In this document: in pieces, positions 41,579-45,028 of the stretch
How positions within the stretch are numbered: position 1 is the stretch's first letter
Layout: each line of letters starts with the position of its first letter
The notes under the pieces: generated by a model
Told to the model about the DNA's origin: nothing
Databases searched by the model: none
Seen by the model: the letters and a program-made list of their open reading frames with translations, nothing else
Translations under genes and position numbers: made by a program
NCBI GenBank assembly: GCA_910587545.1
Contig: CAJUMI010000009.1
Coordinates: 1-45,028, forward strand
DNA length: 45,028 nt
Reading direction: 5' to 3'
Origin: an uncultured Muribaculaceae bacterium
GTDB taxonomy: Bacteria; Bacteroidota; Bacteroidia; Bacteroidales; Muribaculaceae

Positions 41579-42364
41579 TTAATCTTCATCAAATCCGGCA
41601 TCAGGATTGCCTGACTGGGCGACAACAAATCGTGTTTCCTTACCGAGGGATGTTGAGATTATCACTTCCGCTTCTCTCGGTTCTGCCGTGGGATTTGGAG
41701 CTACTTTTATATCTATGCAGTCATTAATAAAATCATAAGTCGAGCTTGTGCGTCTTACCTCCAGCCATGTGTCTCGTGAAAACAGCTGATATGTCGCATA
41801 TTTGTTCCCGCTTATTTGAGCCTGTACCAAGCCGCCGTTATGGTCAAATTCATATGAATATTTCTTCAGCTCAAGCGGTTCTTCATACCCATTGAATCCA
41901 CCTATATATTGCAATCCGACACCAACTACCGAGTGATTATAGTCATAAGCTAAAGTTTCTACAAAAAAACGTGTAAATCCCTGAGACTTGCTATACCCGA
42001 CAAACCCCAGACCTGTATGGGGGAAAATCAACGTATCCCAATTAGTTGTAGGTATATAATCAACATTGCCAATTCCGTGAATATTGCCGATCGGAGAAAG
42101 ATACCAATCCGAAACCCCACTTAAAATGGTTGTTAGATATCCATCCACGGTAAAGCCCAAACCGGCAAGGTTATCGCCCGAAGCAGAAAAAAGCCCAATT
42201 CTCTTAATGTTTTCCGGATCCGGCTTTGCATCCGGCATATTAGGATCATTGCCACTTTCGGCTCCACTGCCCGGCATACAAGAATTTAGCAACACAGAAA
42301 TGGCTGCTGCAAAAAATAGCGCAAGTGCCAGACCGGACTTGCTGAATTTCGAAATAGTTTTCAT
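41579..42364 (-). CDS. Lipoprotein with BACON-like C-terminal domain, function unknown
   Basis: A 261-residue exported lipoprotein: basic start MKTISKFSKS, hydrophobic core and lipobox LNSC (Cys29), then an acidic, flexible linker (GAESGNDPNMPDAKPDPE) as in surface-exposed Bacteroidales lipoproteins. The central part (about 55-200) is beta-rich and rich in Gly, Tyr and Trp; I recognise no family in it. The last 45 residues (DIKVAPNPTAEPREAEVIIS, then KETRFVVAQSG) fit the strand pattern of a BACON domain, linked to glycan or mucin binding. The DNA is more AT-rich than that of its neighbours, which suggests recent gain. ATG at 42364 chosen for the signal peptide. Confidence 0.75.
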   Translation of the reverse strand: MKTISKFSKSGLALALFFAAAISVLLNSCMPGSGAESGNDPNMPDAKPDPENIKRIGLFSASGDNLAGLGFTVDGYLTTILSGVSDWYLSPIGNIHGIGNVDYIPTTNWDTLIFPHTGLGFVGYSKSQGFTRFFVETLAYDYNHSVVGVGLQYIGGFNGYEEPLELKKYSYEFDHNGGLVQAQISGNKYATYQLFSRDTWLEVRRTSSTYDFINDCIDIKVAPNPTAEPREAEVIISTSLGKETRFVVAQSGNPDAGFDED

Positions 42365-42427
42365 TAATTTGATGAGATTATTTACAAGACATAGAAAACG
42401 ATCGCCTGTCTTCGGCCGATCATATTG

Positions 42428-42458
42428 CAAAATTAGCAAAAATATCTGACTGTCACAA
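42428..42458 (-). promoter_or_regulatory. Promoter of the BACON-like lipoprotein gene
   Basis: On the minus strand TTG (42456-42458), a 20-base spacer and TAATTTTG (42428-42435) fit the Bacteroidetes pattern. It is 64 bases upstream of the ATG. A second -7-like box, TATTTTTG, overlaps the spacer at 42437-42444. Confidence 0.55.
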
Positions 42459-42732
42459 TTTCATGAGTCGGCATGTGTGGCAGACGTATTGGAATAAACA
42501 ATAATTTAGCGGGTGGTTTCATAATATTTGTTAAGCCGCAGGCCGAAAAGTCTGACTTTGAATTCCTCTCCCCTTGTTGAAGAAGCATAGTGGATCCTAT
42601 GCGGCTGAAACGAGGAGTGGAAGGCGTTCGGAATTTTTTTGAGGCCGGGCATTCAGATATTCACCGGTCACATGACAACCGTTATGCTCCCTCTCCATAT
42701 TGTGCTATTGAAAATCTGGTTTGAAAAGTTGA
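42459..42732. other. Intergenic stretch without recognisable gene
   Basis: The stretch lies between the divergent lipoprotein promoter and the end of the Crp-like gene. I see no strong hairpin and no family-like frame. A 41-codon frame (42599-42724, plus) has no ribosome site or similarity that I recognise. Confidence 0.5.
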
Positions 42733-43308
42733 TTAACTGCCTGAGACGATGTTTTTGCGGAGACGGCTGAGGTGGGTCGGAGTGATGTTGAGAAACGAGG
42801 CGATGTCTTTGAGCGAGAATAGCGAGAACAGATCGGGGTGGCGGCTGATGAGATCTTCATAGCGCTGCTGCGGTGTCGTTGTGTACAGGGCGGTGTAACG
42901 GTCGTAGACGGTCGAGAATATGGCTTCGGTGGCTTTCATGACGATATGCCTGACATAAGGATCGGCTTCCATCATTGCTGCTACTTCAGCGCTTTCGATG
43001 CAATGGATCTGACAGGGCGTTTCGGCCACAATCGAGACCCTCGACTTACGGCCGTATAGCGAGAATGGGAAGTCGGCCACGAATTCACCATCGAACTCCA
43101 GGCCTATGACCCGGCTCTCGCCGGAGTCGGATGTAACGGTGTATTTGAGAGTGCCGCTCTTTATGTAGCCGAGATAGCGGGCAGGTGAGCCGGCCGACGC
43201 AAATTCCTCGCCGCGCGCGAAGCTGATCAGTCTGCCGCGCTTGACGCACAGATCTATCCAGAAGCCGGCTTCGATGTCGTCGATATATGTGTTGAAGTTG
43301 TCTCTCAT
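42733..43308 (-). CDS. Crp/Fnr family transcriptional regulator
   Basis: A 191-residue regulator with an N-terminal cyclic-nucleotide-binding type beta roll (about 10-115; YLGYIKSGTLKYTV, then GEFVADFPFSLYGR), a dimer helix, and a C-terminal helix-turn-helix (SLKDIASFLNITPTHLSRLRK, about 165-185). There is no Cys cluster for an Fe-S sensor, so it is not a classical Fnr. The cyclic nucleotide contact residues are not obvious either, and the effector is unknown. It is transcribed away from meaB across a 113-base gap. This sort of small Crp-like protein is common in Bacteroidetes and its targets cannot be predicted from context. Confidence 0.85.
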   Translation of the reverse strand: MRDNFNTYIDDIEAGFWIDLCVKRGRLISFARGEEFASAGSPARYLGYIKSGTLKYTVTSDSGESRVIGLEFDGEFVADFPFSLYGRKSRVSIVAETPCQIHCIESAEVAAMMEADPYVRHIVMKATEAIFSTVYDRYTALYTTTPQQRYEDLISRHPDLFSLFSLKDIASFLNITPTHLSRLRKNIVSGS

Positions 43309-43378
43309 CGCTGTGGTCTATGGCGTTGCAAAGATGAAATAATATTTCCTTATAAACAAGTAATTCATTTTTTTTAGC

Positions 43379-43386
43379 TAAGTTTG
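43379..43386 (+). promoter_or_regulatory. Promoter -7 box of meaB
   Basis: TAAGTTTG fits TAnnTTTG exactly, 35 bases before the meaB ATG. No -33 TTG is seen. Confidence 0.45.
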
Positions 43387-43421
43387 CATATACATATATC
43401 GATATAATACGTTAATAAGAT

Positions 43422-44513
43422 ATGCAACATCCTGAAAATGATCAGCAATATATCGGGCTGACGGTCAATAGCGGCGTGGCACAGCCGCCGTCGGTCAACC
43501 CATACCTTCACAAACGTCCCAAACGCAAACCGTTGCCGACGGCGTCGGAGCTTGTCGAGGGCATACTGAAGGGCGATGTGACTGTGCTCAGCCGGGCGGT
43601 CACGCTTGTCGAGAGTCTCAGCGCCGACCATCAGGCCATAGCCCAGGAAGTGATCGAGAAGTGTCTGCCTCTTTCGGGCCGCTCGCGCAGAATAGGCATC
43701 ACCGGTGTGCCCGGTGCAGGCAAGAGTACGTCGATTGATGTGTTCGGCCTGCATGTGTTGCGCGACGGCGGCAAACTCGCGGTGCTCGCCATCGATCCGT
43801 CGAGCGAGCGCACCAAGGGATCGATACTCGGCGACAAGACGAGGATGGAGAAACTCGCCGTCCATCCGTCGGCGTTCATCCGTCCCAGCCCGTCGGCCGG
43901 TTCGCTCGGCGGAGTGGCCCGCAAGACCCGCGAAACGATTGTGCTCTGTGAGGCGGCAGGCTACGACAATATATTTGTAGAGACTGTCGGCGTAGGTCAG
44001 AGCGAGACTGCCGTCCATTCGATGGTCGACTTCTTCCTGCTGATCCAGCTTGCAGGCACGGGCGACGAACTTCAGGGCATCAAGCGCGGCATCATGGAGA
44101 TGGCTGACGGCATTGTTATCAACAAGGCCGACGGCGACAACATCGACCGTGCGCGTCTGGCCCAGGCCCAGTTCCGCAGTGCGTTGCATCTCTTCCCGCC
44201 GACAGCGTCAGGCTGGTCGCCCGAGGTGCTGACATATTCGGGCTATTTCGAGCTCGGCATCCCGGAAGTGTGGGATATGATCGACCGCTATTTCGAATTT
44301 GTCAAAGCCAACGGCTACTTCGAGCGCCGTCGCAGCGAGCAGGCCCGATACTGGATGTATGAGACGATCAACGAGCAACTGCGCGCCCATTTCTATAATG
44401 ATCCGGAGATCGCCGCGCGTCTGGCGTCGGAAGAGAGCGATGTGCTCGCCAACCGCCGCAGCTCGTTTGTTGCCGCCAAGGAAGTTCTTGATTTTTATTT
44501 CAGTAAACGCTAA
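43422..44513 (+). CDS. meaB: Methylmalonyl-CoA mutase-associated GTPase MeaB
   Basis: MeaB is a G3E-type GTPase that loads and protects the B12 cofactor of methylmalonyl-CoA mutase, part of the succinate-propionate route of Bacteroidales. The 363-residue protein has a polar N-terminal stretch of about 35 residues, helices from 40 to 85, and the P-loop GITGVPGAGKSTSIDVFGLH (near 89-108). Further on come LAIDPSSERTKGSILGDKTR, FVETVGVGQSE (G3 region), and VINKADGDN (G4). The C-terminal part forms the dimer arm. The mutase genes themselves are not in the window. The DUF1573 gene starts 6 bases after its stop. Confidence 0.95.
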   Translation: MQHPENDQQYIGLTVNSGVAQPPSVNPYLHKRPKRKPLPTASELVEGILKGDVTVLSRAVTLVESLSADHQAIAQEVIEKCLPLSGRSRRIGITGVPGAGKSTSIDVFGLHVLRDGGKLAVLAIDPSSERTKGSILGDKTRMEKLAVHPSAFIRPSPSAGSLGGVARKTRETIVLCEAAGYDNIFVETVGVGQSETAVHSMVDFFLLIQLAGTGDELQGIKRGIMEMADGIVINKADGDNIDRARLAQAQFRSALHLFPPTASGWSPEVLTYSGYFELGIPEVWDMIDRYFEFVKANGYFERRRSEQARYWMYETINEQLRAHFYNDPEIAARLASEESDVLANRRSSFVAAKEVLDFYFSKR

Positions 44514-44519
44514 CCGTAA

Positions 44520-44912
44520 ATGAAACGTCTGTTTTTTCTCCTCACAGTAATCCTGATGGCATCCGGCATTGTCCGGGCAGCCGATGACAAAGGTATTGAG
44601 TTTGCCGAGACAACTTATGATTTCGGTACAGTCAAAGCCGATCACGGTAAGGTGGTCCATGAATATGTGTTCACAAACAAAACCGATGTGCCGCTGACAG
44701 TGGTGTCGGCCTCGGCGAGCTGCGGATGCACCAAACCGAAGTATACCCACGAGCCCGTGCGCCCTGGAGAGAACGGCAAAATTGTCGTAACGTTCCGTCC
44801 CAAGGGGCAGAAAGGCTATGTTAGTAAAAATATCAAAGTGAGATATAAGTTGTCGGGACAGAAGGTGCGCAGTGTGACCCTGAAGATCACAGGCAACGTC
44901 ACTCCAAGGTAA
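44520..44912 (+). CDS. Exported DUF1573 protein
   Basis: A 130-residue protein with a Sec signal peptide (1-20, cut after IVRA) and a DUF1573 domain, an immunoglobulin-like fold common in Bacteroidetes. The stretch is FAETTYDFGTVKADHGKVVH, then YVFTNKTDVPLTVVSASASC with the conserved CGCTKP that follows. Its role is unknown. The CGC motif may bind metal or form a disulfide. It starts 6 bases after meaB and is likely translated from the same mRNA, though the two proteins work in different compartments. Confidence 0.88.
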   Translation: MKRLFFLLTVILMASGIVRAADDKGIEFAETTYDFGTVKADHGKVVHEYVFTNKTDVPLTVVSASASCGCTKPKYTHEPVRPGENGKIVVTFRPKGQKGYVSKNIKVRYKLSGQKVRSVTLKITGNVTPR

Positions 44913-44952
44913 GGCCGTTGTTTGTGCATGTTTTTGATTGGCTATAAAAACC

Positions 44953-44984
44953 AACGTGGAGATGCCTCCCGGTATCTCCACGTT
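44953..44984. terminator. Strong 14-bp hairpin near the right edge
   Basis: Arms 44953-44966 and 44971-44984 pair fully, with one G-T wobble, around the loop TCCC. Read on the minus strand the stem is followed by GGTTTTTATAG, a good terminator tail; on the plus strand the tail (AGATAATAA) is poor. It may end minus-strand transcription from the right, act in both directions after the DUF1573 gene, or be a structured leader for a gene starting at 45019. Confidence 0.55.
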
Positions 44985-45018
44985 AGATAATAAACCAATC
45001 ATTATCACATTTCTTGCA

Positions 45019-45028
45019 ATGGAAAAAG
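45019..45028 (+). CDS. Possible start of a further gene, cut by the window edge
   Basis: An ATG followed by GAA AAA G stands at the end of the window, 34 bases after the hairpin. Only three codons are visible, so neither identity nor reality can be judged. Confidence 0.2.

Noticed and set aside
42599..42724. 41-codon plus-strand frame after the Crp-like gene
   Set aside because: No similarity, no promoter, mixed composition; too short to support as a gene.
1..45028. CRISPR arrays, insertion sequences, tRNA or rRNA genes
   Set aside because: No regularly spaced repeats, transposase-like frames or RNA gene signatures were found; the only striking repeats are terminator-type hairpins and the DUF4434 duplication.

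Overview
The window looks like chromosomal DNA of an anaerobic gut Bacteroidales bacterium. A Muribaculaceae-like genome is my best guess, but that is inference. The evidence is the many matches to the Bacteroidetes promoter form (TTG, about 19 bases, TAnnTTTG), the near absence of Shine-Dalgarno sequences, exported proteins with Bacteroidales-type lipoboxes, a BACON-like lipoprotein, DUF4434 proteins, and a MurE with the meso-diaminopimelate motif. No tRNA, rRNA, CRISPR array, transposase or integrase was seen.

Region 1 (1-3.8 kb, minus strand) holds lipid genes: myo-inositol-phosphate synthase with its own promoter and terminator, a CDP-alcohol phosphatidyltransferase and a lysophospholipid-type acyltransferase. 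Behind them (3.8-5.4 kb) are an ATP-grasp enzyme of unknown substrate and a zinc-less class III sirtuin. The last four of these follow ftsZ with small gaps and no promoter that I can see, so they may form the tail of the division operon. Together they suggest an inositol-phospholipid or inositol-sphingolipid pathway.

Region 2 (5.4-20.8 kb, minus strand) is a complete division and cell wall (dcw) cluster in the order rsmH, ftsL, ftsI, murE, mraY, murD, ftsW, murG, murC, ftsQ, ftsA, ftsZ. mraZ is missing from its usual place before rsmH. Upstream, ending in a strong hairpin terminator, are a membrane-anchored pseudokinase and a GNAT-family protein (21-22.9 kb).

Region 3 (23-27.1 kb) has a three-gene operon of overlapping frames: a thioredoxin-like lipoprotein, homoserine O-acetyltransferase (metX) and homoserine dehydrogenase (hom). 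The divergent GTPase gene hflX follows.

Region 4 (27.2-32.9 kb, plus strand) is a four-gene operon with a near-ideal promoter and a long palindromic terminator. Every product is exported: a FAD-dependent oxidoreductase, two nearly identical Tat-dependent DUF4434 proteins (one lipoprotein, one soluble), and a family-10-like glycosidase. This is my best candidate for an undescribed system, perhaps an exported oxidoreductive glycan-processing pathway.

Region 5 (32.9-40.5 kb) is a glycerol-3-phosphate regulon: a GlpR-type repressor divergent from glpA-glpB-glpC-glpT and a HAD-IIA phosphatase. Imported glycerol-3-phosphate would be oxidised anaerobically to DHAP at the membrane. No glpK or glpF is present in the window.

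Region 6 (40.5-42.7 kb) looks accessory and more AT-rich: a probable MBOAT remnant, a sugar O-acetyltransferase and a BACON-like lipoprotein. Region 7 (42.7 kb to the end) has a Crp/Fnr regulator, the methylmalonyl-CoA mutase chaperone gene meaB, a DUF1573 protein, a strong hairpin, and possibly the first codons of another gene.
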